Positions 1 to 7,865 of a stretch of 17,913 nucleotides of DNA are shown here, piece after piece. A model generated the notes under the pieces. The model saw nothing but the letters and a program-made list of their open reading frames with translations, was not told the DNA's origin and did no database searches. This DNA is from Acidobacteriaceae bacterium. Lineage in GTDB: Bacteria; Acidobacteriota; Terriglobia; Terriglobales; Acidobacteriaceae. The position numbers and the translations under genes are program-made. Position 1 is the stretch's first letter; each line of letters begins with the position of its first letter. The stretch lies in NCBI GenBank assembly GCA_030040115.1, contig JASHUH010000196.1, positions 1-17,913 of the forward strand, written 5' to 3'.

Positions 1-422
1 CCCCATGCCCAGAAATCGGCCCGCTGAATGTCAAAGATCCCGCCAGGAACCTGCGGAGAGTTTGCAGATTCAGGGTCTGGCGTATGAAACTCGGAATTCA
101 AGAACCCGAGCCAGATGCCGCGATGATGTGGATGATCGTCGGGTGCAACATTGGTGACGATTTCACCCGAAGGAGTCTCAACCGGGTGGAAATAACAGGC
201 GCTGGGGGCAGTTAATCCAATATTGGACGGTCTTATCGTGACGTAATCCAAAACTACACGGCGATCCGGAGTTATGACTTCAAAGCCGTCGTGACTATGC
301 ACCAGCGCGTACGCTCCGTCGGAAGAAGCCTGAACCCGTTTCATCGGGTAGCCACCAGAAAGCAGCAGCCCGGCCGCCGTTAACGCGCTTGCCGTTAAGA
401 GGCTCAAATAGAAAACTCTCAT
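1..422 (-). CDS. DUF6807 (PmoA-type) family exported protein, C-terminus outside window
   Basis: The minus strand is open from an ATG at 422 to the window edge, giving about 140 residues with no stop. The first 20-25 residues are hydrophobic and look like a signal peptide (MRVFYLSLLTASALTAAGLL). Around residues 103-113 it reads DDHPHHRGIWLGF, a His-rich motif I associate with the DUF6807/PmoA family, which is common in Acidobacteriota and Planctomycetes and has no settled enzymatic role despite its 'methane oxygenase' label. A Shine-Dalgarno GGAG lies 7 nt before the ATG. It follows the PQQ dehydrogenase gene in the same direction after a 304-bp gap that holds a repeat element, so co-transcription is possible but not certain. 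The rest of the gene lies to the left of the window. The family call rests on one motif and the context. Confidence 0.72.
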   Translation of the reverse strand, partial: MRVFYLSLLTASALTAAGLLLSGGYPMKRVQASSDGAYALVHSHDGFEVITPDRRVVLDYVTIRPSNIGLTAPSACYFHPVETPSGEIVTNVAPDDHPHHRGIWLGFLNSEFHTPDPESANSPQVPGGIFDIQRADFWAW

Positions 423-489
423 GCATACACTCCAGCGCGAAAGATTCGATCGCCCCATTGACTAGGCGGCTTCCATTCCGGACTATGGT

Positions 490-630
490 CGCCTAACAGC
501 CTGTGGTAAAAGTCCGGTTTTGAAAGGGCGCGACTTCAGTCGTGCCGTAAGTGACCGGAAATCAGCGTGGCTTTAGCCGCTGAGAGAAGGTATTTGCGAA
601 GCTTCGATTTTCATCACAGGCTGCTAAGCG
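490..630. repeat. MITE-like nested inverted-repeat element in the 423-726 intergenic gap
   Basis: Two 25-bp arms, 490-514 and 606-630, are inverted copies matching at 20 of 25 positions, and all five differences are transitions. Between them sit two smaller hairpins. One is at 527-546: an 8-bp stem (one G-T pair) with loop TTCA. The other is at 563-582: CAGC/GCTG plus GGC/GCC around TTTA. The whole unit is about 141 bp, has no reading frame that looks like a protein, and shows no clear target-site duplication. This architecture fits a miniature inverted-repeat or REP-type element. The rest of the 423-726 gap shows no convincing terminator or gene. Confidence 0.6.
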
Positions 631-726
631 TCTTTACGACTCGAGCTAGGTTCAGAAAAGGAATTCAGGTTAATGTTATTCATCCTGGAAAAGGGAGAAA
701 TCCATTTTGGACTGCACAGGTAAACC

Positions 727-2454
727 TTAATCGGGCAGAGCGAAGGCATACATGGTGTCGGCGCCGGTCGTGATAATGTATTGCTTTCCATTGACAGCGT
801 AACTCATCGGGCCGCTCCCCATTCCTTCCGCAGTGTCGCCCACGTTCACATGCCACAGCGGCTTGCCCGTTTCCGCATCCAGTGCGATAAAGATGCCGTC
901 CTTCCCACCCCCGAACACCAGGCCGCCGGCCGTCGAGAGCACGCCACATTCGGTATAGTTGACCATCTTGAAGTCCCACTTCTTCTCCCCGGTCTTCGGA
1001 TCAAGGGCGCGGATGGCGCCGTACCCCTCGGCCTTCGTCTTGTAATTAGCGCTCCCACGCCTTCGCATGCCCGCAACGCCGGGCTGGGCGGGAGCGGGCG
1101 GCCAGTCAGCCGGGGGCGCCGTTTCTCCAAAGCCGGGCCACCAACCGTCTCCCGTGTACATGTGCATTTGCTGCCATGGAGGAATGGGCCGTTTGCCCGA
1201 AAAACCTTCGTAGTTATCCCAGACCGACAAATAGAAGAGCCCGGTTTGGGGGTCGTAAGAGGGCGGATAATAATTTGTGCCCCCTTGCGAACCGGGCATC
1301 ACGGCAGCTCCGCCCATCGGTTTCGGCCAGTACCTCGAGTTCCTGATCGGCCGGCCATTCTTATCCAAGCCTTCCGCCCAAGTCTCTTTAATAAATGGCT
1401 TACCCATAAGGAATTGGCCGGTCTGCCGGTCGACGACATAGAAGAAGCCATTGCGATTGGCCCACAACATCACTTTGCGCGGTTTGCCCTGCCAGTCAAC
1501 ATCCGCTAGTACAGGAATCTGGGTGGAGTCATAGTCGTATTCATCGTCCGGCGTGAATTGGAAATACCACTTTAGCTTTCCTGTATCGGCATCCAATGCG
1601 ACCACGCTATCCGAGTAGAGGTTATCGAATTTGCCGCCGGGCGACCGCTGATCGCCATTTGCGACAGGATTCGGATTGCCCGTGCCATAGAACACCAGGT
1701 TCGTCTCGGGATCGTAGGAACCGTCGTTCCAGACGGGGCTGCCGCCGTGCTTCCAGGTGTCGCCTCCCCATGTCTTGGCGGCGGGATCGTCCACCGAATT
1801 CGGAGCAGTGTAGGTCTTCCAGATTTCTTTACCTGTATGAACGTCAAAGGCAGCGAGAAAGCAGTTGGCGCCCATATCGTCGGTCGCGGGTCCGACGATG
1901 ACCTCGTTCTTGACCACCAAAGGCGGCACGTCCAACTGGTAGCCTTTATTCCAATCGGCGACCTTGACTTCCCATTTCACCCGGCCGGTTCGGGCGTCGA
2001 TGGCGAGCAGATGATCGCTCCATCCCGTGGTCCAAAACAACGTGTTCCCCTCGATCGCGACTCCCTTGTTGACCATGTACATGCGCTGCCCGGGGAAGTC
2101 GTCCGGATTAAACGGACGCGAGAGCTTCCAGAACTGCCGCCCTGTTACGGCGTCCAGCGCCACCACTTCAGTCAGGCTCGTCGCATACAAAACGCCGTCG
2201 ACGACAATAGGCGTGTTCTCCATTTTCTCGTCAGCGGGTGTGGTGGTGGGTCGCCAGACCCACTTTAGCTGCAGGTTCTTGACATTATCCTGATTGATTT
2301 GCGTCAAGAGGCTGTAGCGATCGCTTGCATACGTTCCCCCGTAGGTGAGCCAATTCTGAGGTTCCTGATTGGCGTGCAGCAGGCGGTTGAACGTAACTTG
2401 CGCCGGTAAGGAACCCGTTAGTAAGGCAATCACCAGCAACACTCGCAGTTTCAT
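727..2454 (-). CDS. PQQ-dependent dehydrogenase (methanol/ethanol dehydrogenase-like), exported
   Basis: This 575-residue protein has a short signal peptide (about 1-18) and the repeated AxDxxTGxxxW motifs of an eight-bladed PQQ beta-propeller (for example around 99-110, 151-161, 203-212, 286-296, 483-493, 524-534). TWGGDTWK (228-235) and GTGNP (257-261) match the PQQ-stacking and metal-binding Asn regions of methanol dehydrogenases. The stretch DDEYDYD (303-309) places the catalytic Asp at about 307, with a second Asp two residues later, the pattern of lanthanide-type XoxF enzymes. There is no vicinal Cys pair, and the usual metal-ligand Glu appears to be Asp (about 192-193). No CXXCH motif is present, so electrons must go to a separate acceptor. 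The substrate is probably an alcohol or sugar oxidised in the periplasm. An AGGAGAGG ribosome site precedes the ATG. The DUF1080 gene ends 36 nt upstream on the same strand. Confidence 0.85.
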   Translation of the reverse strand: MKLRVLLVIALLTGSLPAQVTFNRLLHANQEPQNWLTYGGTYASDRYSLLTQINQDNVKNLQLKWVWRPTTTPADEKMENTPIVVDGVLYATSLTEVVALDAVTGRQFWKLSRPFNPDDFPGQRMYMVNKGVAIEGNTLFWTTGWSDHLLAIDARTGRVKWEVKVADWNKGYQLDVPPLVVKNEVIVGPATDDMGANCFLAAFDVHTGKEIWKTYTAPNSVDDPAAKTWGGDTWKHGGSPVWNDGSYDPETNLVFYGTGNPNPVANGDQRSPGGKFDNLYSDSVVALDADTGKLKWYFQFTPDDEYDYDSTQIPVLADVDWQGKPRKVMLWANRNGFFYVVDRQTGQFLMGKPFIKETWAEGLDKNGRPIRNSRYWPKPMGGAAVMPGSQGGTNYYPPSYDPQTGLFYLSVWDNYEGFSGKRPIPPWQQMHMYTGDGWWPGFGETAPPADWPPAPAQPGVAGMRRRGSANYKTKAEGYGAIRALDPKTGEKKWDFKMVNYTECGVLSTAGGLVFGGGKDGIFIALDAETGKPLWHVNVGDTAEGMGSGPMSYAVNGKQYIITTGADTMYAFALPD

Positions 2455-2490
2455 ATTCCTCTCCTAAAAAATGGCTGTAACCCATTTTCC

Positions 2491-3492
2491 CTATCTGGCC
2501 TTGTGCTGCGTGAGGGGAATTAGTACGAGATTCCGGAACTCAACCCCACCGTGATCGCCCTGTAACTCGATCGGCCCCGGCCGACCTTCAAATGGGTCGA
2601 TGGCAATCCCCGTTAGCCCGTCAATCACGCCTTTCTTGTAAAGTGTCTGTCCATTCAGGACCGTAGTAACTTCACGGCCAACCAGGCGGATATCGTAGGT
2701 TTGCCACTCGCCCGGCGGCTTGCCCGCGTTCACACTCGGTAAAATGCGCGTGTAGAGCGCACCGGTGCCGTGCATGCCTGGAGGCCTTCCGTAATCAGAG
2801 ACGATCTGAACTTCATAGCGGCCGCGCAAACCGATCCCGCTATTGCTCCTTTCCCCGATGTTATATTCGGCATGCAGTTCAAAATTCCAGTATTTCGCTA
2901 CAGTCCTCAAATCATCCGCGTGCCCGGAACACTTTAAAAGTCCGTCCTCAACGCTCCAACCCTCCGCCTTACTGGAATTGACGCCCGTCCACCCTTTGAG
3001 GTCTTTCTCGTCAAATAGCTGGATTGGTTTCCCCTCAACCCAAGAGCCATCGTCGTGTTCATCGATCTCGGGCGAGTGATATCCGGTGAACGTCAACGTT
3101 ATTTGAGGGCTGGTCATCGTGCCCTGGAGATGGCCGTGCACGTATTTCACCTCATATTCGGCGCGGTCGTTCGGATTCGGAGTGACTCCAGGGCGCGATC
3201 TGGGTATCCACGTGAAGCGCAACACCCCATTCTGGATTTTTGCGATCGTGATGTCATCCAGACTGCCGTCCGGAGACCCAACGAACTGGATCTTCATATC
3301 GGGCGTTCCCGCACCAGTAATACCCAGCCACCATGCAGCGGTGGTAGTGAACTGGGCAAAGTCGGCAGGTTGGGCATGCACCTGAATATCCCAATTCCCA
3401 TTGAAGTCCGCATCGGCGACCCGCGCGGTTGACGCTAAAGCGGTCACAGCAAGCAGCGCCAACAGCGCCAAGAACGATTGAATGATACGCAT
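2491..3492 (-). CDS. Exported 3-keto-disaccharide hydrolase (DUF1080) domain protein
   Basis: The frame opens at 3552, but the start at 3492 is preferred: GGGAG lies 9 nt before this ATG, and translation then begins directly with a signal peptide (residues 1 to about 25). An alternative ATG at 3501 has no spacing for that site. The 333-residue product has a beta-rich N-terminal part (about 30-145, beginning FNGNWDIQ) of unclear role. It then has a DUF1080/3-keto-disaccharide hydrolase lectin-like domain (about 156-326), recognised by PIQLFDEKDLKGW, SGIGLRGRYEVQI and the final GPIELQGDHGGVEFRN. Family members cleave 3-ketoglycosides or bind polysaccharides. The next gene, 36 nt downstream, is a PQQ dehydrogenase, so oxidation and cleavage of sugars in the periplasm is a reasonable joint role, though inferred. 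Which activity this member has cannot be read from the sequence. Confidence 0.83.
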   Translation of the reverse strand: MRIIQSFLALLALLAVTALASTARVADADFNGNWDIQVHAQPADFAQFTTTAAWWLGITGAGTPDMKIQFVGSPDGSLDDITIAKIQNGVLRFTWIPRSRPGVTPNPNDRAEYEVKYVHGHLQGTMTSPQITLTFTGYHSPEIDEHDDGSWVEGKPIQLFDEKDLKGWTGVNSSKAEGWSVEDGLLKCSGHADDLRTVAKYWNFELHAEYNIGERSNSGIGLRGRYEVQIVSDYGRPPGMHGTGALYTRILPSVNAGKPPGEWQTYDIRLVGREVTTVLNGQTLYKKGVIDGLTGIAIDPFEGRPGPIELQGDHGGVEFRNLVLIPLTQHKAR

Positions 3493-3837
3493 TTTTGCCA
3501 TCTCCCATTCGCTATTCCATAACTGGTTAGGTGCTCTCTCCACATTCCGCATATCGACGTTTAGAAGAAGTCAATCCGGCGCACATCGCGAACTCCCAAT
3601 GGCTGCTCGCAGCAGCCGTTGGAGTGAAGGAGATACGCTCGTCCATCGCCATTCATATCCCCTACACCATGCGGTTCGGGCCCCCCGCGAATCTTTCTCC
3701 GCAACCGGGAGGTTCTAGAAACAGAAATGAGAGGCGGAGGCAATGTAGGAACATGGGCTTTCGGGAAATTCCTCAGCGCGATTAGGGGGTCAACCCTATG
3801 AAACTCGAAGAAATTCAACGAAACTTTCCGAAGTAAC

Positions 3838-3866
3838 GTGTAACTTTGGGCCTGTGGAAATGTCAA
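3838..3866 (-). promoter_or_regulatory. Candidate sigma70-type promoter for the DUF1080-PQQ dehydrogenase genes
   Basis: On the minus strand a perfect TTGACA (3866-3861) is followed after 17 nt by TTACAC (3843-3838). The -10 match is poor, and the leader to the start at 3492 would be about 340 nt, so this is only a candidate. Confidence 0.28.
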
Positions 3867-4005
3867 GAAGAATTTTGCGTCGGATACTTTTCTATCGGAA
3901 CTTTCTTCGTGTTTTCATCGCCCCGAAAGCCGTGATCCAATTCCTTGATCAACTTGTATGCGGTCTAAATTGCCGCACCGTTGTGGTAGGTTGCGTTGAG
4001 TCAAA

Positions 4006-4026
4006 TCGCGGCGCGCCATGCCGCGA
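4006..4026 (-). terminator. Putative intrinsic terminator after the GatZ-like gene
   Basis: Read on the minus strand, a 7-bp GC-rich perfect stem (TCGCGGC/GCCGCGA) with a 7-nt loop is followed by TTTGACT. It lies 54 nt past the stop of the GatZ-like gene. The short T run makes it a weak but plausible terminator for the sugar operon. Confidence 0.42.
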
Positions 4027-4080
4027 CCGCTAAGAGACTCTCCGGACAGAAGTTTCTGGCCATGGTTGCCCCTTGCGAAC

Positions 4081-5367
4081 TCAGGATCGACAGGCTGCAA
4101 GGTATGGCGTGAGAGCGCATCCAATCGCGTCGAAAATCAGCGAAAGGGCCCGATTCAGCACCAGCCCCGCGCGTACTCTACTGTACTGAAGCGGCAGATA
4201 ATCGCTCAGTAGGGTTTCGTCAATCTTCCGGTTATCAAAGTTCGCTATAAGCCGGTCCGCCGCGCGTCGAACGTCCTCCTGCATCCAGTAATACCGGATT
4301 CGATCGCTATAACTATGCACGCGGAGGCGATGCTGTTCCTCCGGTGTGCCGGCATAGTGTTTTCGCCACCATTCCGGACGGATTAGCATCGCCGACTCGA
4401 CGCGTTCCCGCAGACCGGAGCGCTGCGCCGGCGGCAGGCATTCCTCTTCGATTGCCGCAAGCGCAAACAGCGCCTGACGCATCGCATAGGTCAATCCCGG
4501 CCCCACTTTGAGAATCGCAAAGCCATCCCGAACCAGCGCCGACAGACTCTGCGGTGTCTGATAGTCAGTCGAATGCGCCTCGAGGACCAGTTTCGGATGC
4601 CGGTTCAGCACGGATGCCAACTCCCGGGCCCGCGCAGGATCGTAGTCTTCCACCGTCTCGTTCCCGAACTCGACGCCCGGCTGAACGACGAGGGCGATCA
4701 CGCGCGCCCACGCAGCCTCCAGGCCCGCACGGGAAAATGCGCGCCTGTGGGTTTGCAGGGCTTCCTCCGCTGCCGCCGCAGACGTAACCTGCATCTCCAT
4801 CGTTTCTGCCGCGCCTCCTGGAGTCGGCACTTCGGTCCCGATCACATAGACCGGCTGGCTTCCCTCTGCCGCAGACTCGGCGGCCGCACACAGCCGCGCG
4901 GCTCGATCGGCGATTGCCTCACCCGGTAATTCCCGCGGGTCGTCCGAGCAGGGCATGCTCGCGTCCAGATGGATCTTGGTGTACCCCGCATGCACGAATT
5001 CCCGCACCATGATGCAGGCGTTTTCCATCGCCGCTGGGGCGGTGAGTTGCTGCCATGGGAAGGGCCCAAGATGGTCGCCTCCCAGCAGAATCCGTTCCTG
5101 GGGAAAGTCGCGCTGCGCCGCCAGGCGGTGGACCAGGTTCCGAAAATCTTTCGGAGCCATTCCGGTGTAACCGCCAGACTGATTCACCTGATTGCAGGTG
5201 GCTTCGATCAGCAGCGGTCCCGGTTCGGAAAGGTGGCGCTCCATCGCCGCCTCGATGACCCAGGGATGCGCCGAACAAATCGAAACTAGGCCCCGCTGGC
5301 CCGATCCGCTGCGCAACCGACCCAGCTCAGAGAGGTCATTGGACATCGTTTCTTCTCGCTCTCCCAT
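4081..5367 (-). CDS. GatZ/KbaZ-type tagatose-bisphosphate aldolase subunit family protein
   Basis: This 428-residue cytoplasmic protein has full family length and the family landmarks in order: GGDHLGPFPW (96-105), KIHLDAS (131-137), GTEVPTPGG (177-185), EAHSTDYQ (263-270), KVGPGLTYAMRQALFAL (287-303) and SYSDRIRYYW (352-361). GatZ and KbaZ stabilise the class II aldolase GatY/KbaY, which splits tagatose 1,6-bisphosphate. I recall that some stand-alone homologues are reported as tagatose/fructose 6-phosphate 4-epimerases. No GatY/KbaY gene is visible here, which makes the epimerase reading attractive, but that is inference. The frame starts at 5367 (GAGG 10 nt upstream); a second ATG at 5346 is an equally possible start. 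It lies 12 nt after the AgaS-type gene, so the two are surely co-transcribed. Confidence 0.86.
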   Translation of the reverse strand: MGEREETMSNDLSELGRLRSGSGQRGLVSICSAHPWVIEAAMERHLSEPGPLLIEATCNQVNQSGGYTGMAPKDFRNLVHRLAAQRDFPQERILLGGDHLGPFPWQQLTAPAAMENACIMVREFVHAGYTKIHLDASMPCSDDPRELPGEAIADRAARLCAAAESAAEGSQPVYVIGTEVPTPGGAAETMEMQVTSAAAAEEALQTHRRAFSRAGLEAAWARVIALVVQPGVEFGNETVEDYDPARARELASVLNRHPKLVLEAHSTDYQTPQSLSALVRDGFAILKVGPGLTYAMRQALFALAAIEEECLPPAQRSGLRERVESAMLIRPEWWRKHYAGTPEEQHRLRVHSYSDRIRYYWMQEDVRRAADRLIANFDNRKIDETLLSDYLPLQYSRVRAGLVLNRALSLIFDAIGCALTPYLAACRS

Positions 5368-5379
5368 CGCGAGGCAGCC

Positions 5380-6561
5380 TCAGTAGATGTCCACGTTTTG
5401 GACCACGCGGCTGATCGCGCCATTGGGGCTCGGCAGATCCGGCTTCAGTCCGCAGTGAATCGAAGCGAAGAGCCCCAGCATCTGACCGAAAATCACGTCG
5501 AGCACAGGACGGTAGAGGTCGGGTATGGATTCCTGGGTTTCCGGCGTCAGCACGTAATCGGCGTCGGCCCGCAGAGAATCCGCCTGCGTCGCCACGGCTA
5601 CGCGCGTTCGTACGAGATCCTTACTGCCAATCTCCCGCAACAGATCGACCTCGTATTGCCTGCGCTGCAACTGGCTCGAAACCAACGCCACCAACATGGT
5701 CTCCTGGTTGAGTGCAGCCATCGGGCCGTGCCGCAACGCCAGAGACGCCTGGCTCATCGTCTGCACTTTCCCCGCGGTCATTTCCAGAACCTTCAGAGCA
5801 CACTCGAGTGCGGCTCCTGCCAGTGCGCCCGATCCTACGAAGCAGACGCGCTTGTAGCCCGCCTGCGCAAGCTCGCAAGCCAGCGTCGCTGCCGACGGAA
5901 CCAATTGTTCTCCGGCGCTGATCAGCGCCCGCAGAATCGATTCGTACTGCTTCGTGCTCCAGACGTGCGCCAGAATTTGACCGGCCAATACCATATTCGT
6001 AAACGAGCTGGTCATCGCCAGCCCCCGGTCGTGGGTGGCGTCATCCAGCACGATCGAGAGGCAGTTTGCTCGGCCCTCGACCACCTGATTCATGCGGCCA
6101 CCGCTATTGCAGGTGACTAAAAGATGGGAAACGCCGGGACACTCTGCTAGCGCTCTCTCCAGCACGGCCACGCCCTCCGGGCTGTCACCGGAGCGAGAAA
6201 ACGAGATCCAGAGATAGCGCTGGTCCCGAAGCACGTGGTCCGGAAAATCAGTCAGCAGACTGGTGCTGGCCACTGGGATCACTTCGCACTGCCACTTGCT
6301 GCGCAACAAATGGTGCAGGGACCGGCCGACATAATCCGACGTGCCCGCCCCAATGAGATACACGATGGGTCGTTCCTGCTGACGCCCTCCGACGCCGGCC
6401 AGGGACAGGAAATCTTGCAACTCGGCTTCCCGCCTTTGTAAAAGACCAAAGGTGGCGATCCAGGTGTCTGGCTGCTGTGCTATTTCCCGCGGGGTGTGCT
6501 CCAAGCCGCGCTCCGTCTGTTCGGTCGCGCTCAACCGCAGCAGTGTTGTCAATGGATCCAC
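5380..6561 (-). CDS. agaS: AgaS-type SIS-domain sugar-phosphate isomerase/deaminase
   Basis: This 393-residue protein has two SIS domains. The first carries LIGAGTSDYVG (69-79), FSRSGDSPEG (121-130) and HDRGLAMTSSFTNM (177-190). The second carries GSGALAG (243-249), ALKVLEMTAGKV (255-266) and RHGPM (277-281), and the C-terminus ends with a conserved-looking LPSPNGAISRVVQNVDIY. Length and motif order match E. coli AgaS, which converts galactosamine 6-phosphate to tagatose 6-phosphate with release of ammonia. The start is GTG at 6561, chosen because AAGGAG lies 8 nt upstream. It precedes the GatZ-like gene by 12 nt and follows the PfkB kinase gene after 174 nt. In this neighbourhood its product would be tagatose 6-phosphate. 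A broader ketose/aldose isomerase role is possible, since no N-acetylgalactosamine-6-phosphate deacetylase gene is visible. Confidence 0.85.
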   Translation of the reverse strand: MDPLTTLLRLSATEQTERGLEHTPREIAQQPDTWIATFGLLQRREAELQDFLSLAGVGGRQQERPIVYLIGAGTSDYVGRSLHHLLRSKWQCEVIPVASTSLLTDFPDHVLRDQRYLWISFSRSGDSPEGVAVLERALAECPGVSHLLVTCNSGGRMNQVVEGRANCLSIVLDDATHDRGLAMTSSFTNMVLAGQILAHVWSTKQYESILRALISAGEQLVPSAATLACELAQAGYKRVCFVGSGALAGAALECALKVLEMTAGKVQTMSQASLALRHGPMAALNQETMLVALVSSQLQRRQYEVDLLREIGSKDLVRTRVAVATQADSLRADADYVLTPETQESIPDLYRPVLDVIFGQMLGLFASIHCGLKPDLPSPNGAISRVVQNVDIY

Positions 6562-6642
6562 TCTTCAGTCTCCTTCCCTGCTCTAGGGGGCGTGATGGAG
6601 CAGATTTCTCCGCGTTCGTATCGTAACAAAAGAGAATGTATT

Positions 6643-6671
6643 ATTGTAAATCGAAATTATGCCATGATCCA
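6643..6671 (-). promoter_or_regulatory. Candidate internal promoter before the AgaS-type gene
   Basis: The 174-bp gap between the kinase and the AgaS-type gene contains a distinct AT-rich patch (about 6625-6662). On the minus strand TGGATC (6671-6666), 17 nt and TACAAT (6648-6643) form a possible promoter with a good -10 and a weak -35. A perfect 6-bp hairpin (6695-6709) just downstream of the kinase stop could attenuate read-through, but no T run follows it. Confidence 0.3.
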
Positions 6672-6735
6672 CCAGCTCTCGAGGCCTTCGATGCAGCGAA
6701 ATCTTCGCTCCGGGAGAAACAGTTTGAACGAACTC

Positions 6736-7689
6736 TTACCGATGGCGTTCGGGGAGCGGATGCTGGCGCAGAAATCCTGTCAGCAATGCACGGTCACGGA
6801 AGGCCTCCGTACCCCCGGACCGCTGAGTGGAGAGCGCGCCAGTGATGTTGCCGGCCCGAGCGCATTCTTCCGCTGAGGCGCCTCCCAGCCAGGCGGAGAG
6901 AAATCCGGCGTTGAAGCTGTCCCCGGCGCCGATCGTGTCCACGGGTTCGACCGTCAGCCCCGGAGCCATGAAACGGCGTCTGCGTTGCCGGATCAGGGCG
7001 CCACTTCGTCCGCACTTCACGGCGATCAGGGGCACGGTGTCGGACACAACGTCCAGCGCTTCTTCCACCGAATCCCGGTGCGCGATGCGCCGGATTTCGT
7101 TTTCGTTCGGGAGCAGAAGATCCACATATGGTAGAAGCTCCTGCAGCACCCCATCCCAGCGATCCTCCGGATCATCATTCGTATCCAGCGAGAGTGTCAT
7201 TCCACGCTGCTTGAGCTCACGGAAGAGATCCGGCAGCCCAGCGTGAAGTCCTCGAAGCAGAAAAAGCGATGAGAGATGAAAATGCGGAGCCGAAGCCAGA
7301 TAGTCGATATCGAGATCGTCGACGGTCATGTCGAACATGATGCCGGCGTAAGTAAGAATCCGGCGCGACCGGCCATGGGGCAGCAGGATCGAAACACCAG
7401 TCTTGCCGGCGCCCGCGATCGTACAGTGGGAAAGGTCGACGCCCGCTTCCGCCAGCCGCTCCATGGCCAGGCTGCCCATCGGGTCGGATCCCACGCGTGT
7501 CACAAAGCCGACGCTACGGCCCAGCGCACTAAGATTGTGGGCGAAGATCGCCGCCGAACTCCCGAGCGTCATTTGGAAATCGGAGGCCAAAATCTCGCGG
7601 TCTACCGGGATGGACTCCTGGAGACCGTACAAGATCAGATCGAGGTTGACCTCGCCGGCAACAGTAACATCGAACCTGGCCATAACCAT
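6736..7689 (-). CDS. PfkB (ribokinase)-family sugar kinase
   Basis: The frame can start with GTG at 7707, but the ATG at 7689 is preferred because GGAG lies 10 nt before it, giving 317 residues. The N-terminal AGEVNLDLI (11-19) and SSAAIFAHNLSALG (44-57) are the substrate-side motifs. LDTN (168-171) and PNENEI (194-199) follow, and DTIGAGDSFNAGFL (251-264) is the second PfkB signature with D257 as the catalytic base. It is divergent from the DeoR-type regulator and upstream of the AgaS-type gene. Given the neighbours, tagatose 6-phosphate or galactose/fructose-type sugars are the likely substrates, but PfkB substrate choice cannot be read from sequence alone. 6-Phosphotagatokinase, fructokinase and 2-keto-sugar kinase all remain possible. 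Confidence 0.84.
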   Translation of the reverse strand: MVMARFDVTVAGEVNLDLILYGLQESIPVDREILASDFQMTLGSSAAIFAHNLSALGRSVGFVTRVGSDPMGSLAMERLAEAGVDLSHCTIAGAGKTGVSILLPHGRSRRILTYAGIMFDMTVDDLDIDYLASAPHFHLSSLFLLRGLHAGLPDLFRELKQRGMTLSLDTNDDPEDRWDGVLQELLPYVDLLLPNENEIRRIAHRDSVEEALDVVSDTVPLIAVKCGRSGALIRQRRRRFMAPGLTVEPVDTIGAGDSFNAGFLSAWLGGASAEECARAGNITGALSTQRSGGTEAFRDRALLTGFLRQHPLPERHR

Positions 7690-7776
7690 CCGTTTCTCGC
7701 TCCGCACGACTGAGCCGTTCCCGCCCTATTCTCCATCTCGCGGCCGCTTCGCTGCAATGTACAGTGGACGCGTAGA

Positions 7777-7806
7777 TTGCATCCTGATGGCACCCTGATG
7801 GCGCAA
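7777..7806. promoter_or_regulatory. Candidate operator: tandem 11-bp repeat between kinase and regulator genes
   Basis: In the divergent gap, two copies of CCTGATGGC start at 7783 and 7794, exactly 11 bp apart, so they face the same side of the helix. The pair is enclosed by TTGC (7777-7780) and GCAA (7803-7806). It lies about 60 bp before the regulator start and 90 bp before the kinase start, where a DeoR-type autoregulator would be expected to bind. No strong -35/-10 pair was found in this gap. Confidence 0.35.
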
Positions 7807-7865
7807 CACCTGTGACGGAGTCGCGGCTCCTGGTGTATCCTTCCGAAGGAAAGCAGACGAAACTC

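Larger units (their letters stand above)
3493..4080. other. 588-bp intergenic stretch without a gene
   Basis: Neither strand holds a frame that looks like a protein. It contains the terminator-like hairpin at 4006-4026 and the candidate promoter at 3838-3866. Between 3801 and 3840 the plus strand repeats CGAA at 3806, 3819 and 3829 in an AT-richer context, possibly a regulator site but without clear symmetry. The imperfect inverted repeat around 3784-3797 (AGGG/CCCT arms) contains a second TTGACC on the minus strand. I see nothing else of note in 3500-3780. Confidence 0.5.

Noticed and set aside
567..773. A 68-codon plus-strand frame between the DUF6807 and PQQ genes
   Set aside because: It starts inside the inverted-repeat element and has no recognisable features.
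781..1509. A 242-codon plus-strand frame opposite the PQQ dehydrogenase gene
   Set aside because: There is no family motif, and the minus-strand frame has repeated beta-propeller motifs and a good ribosome site.
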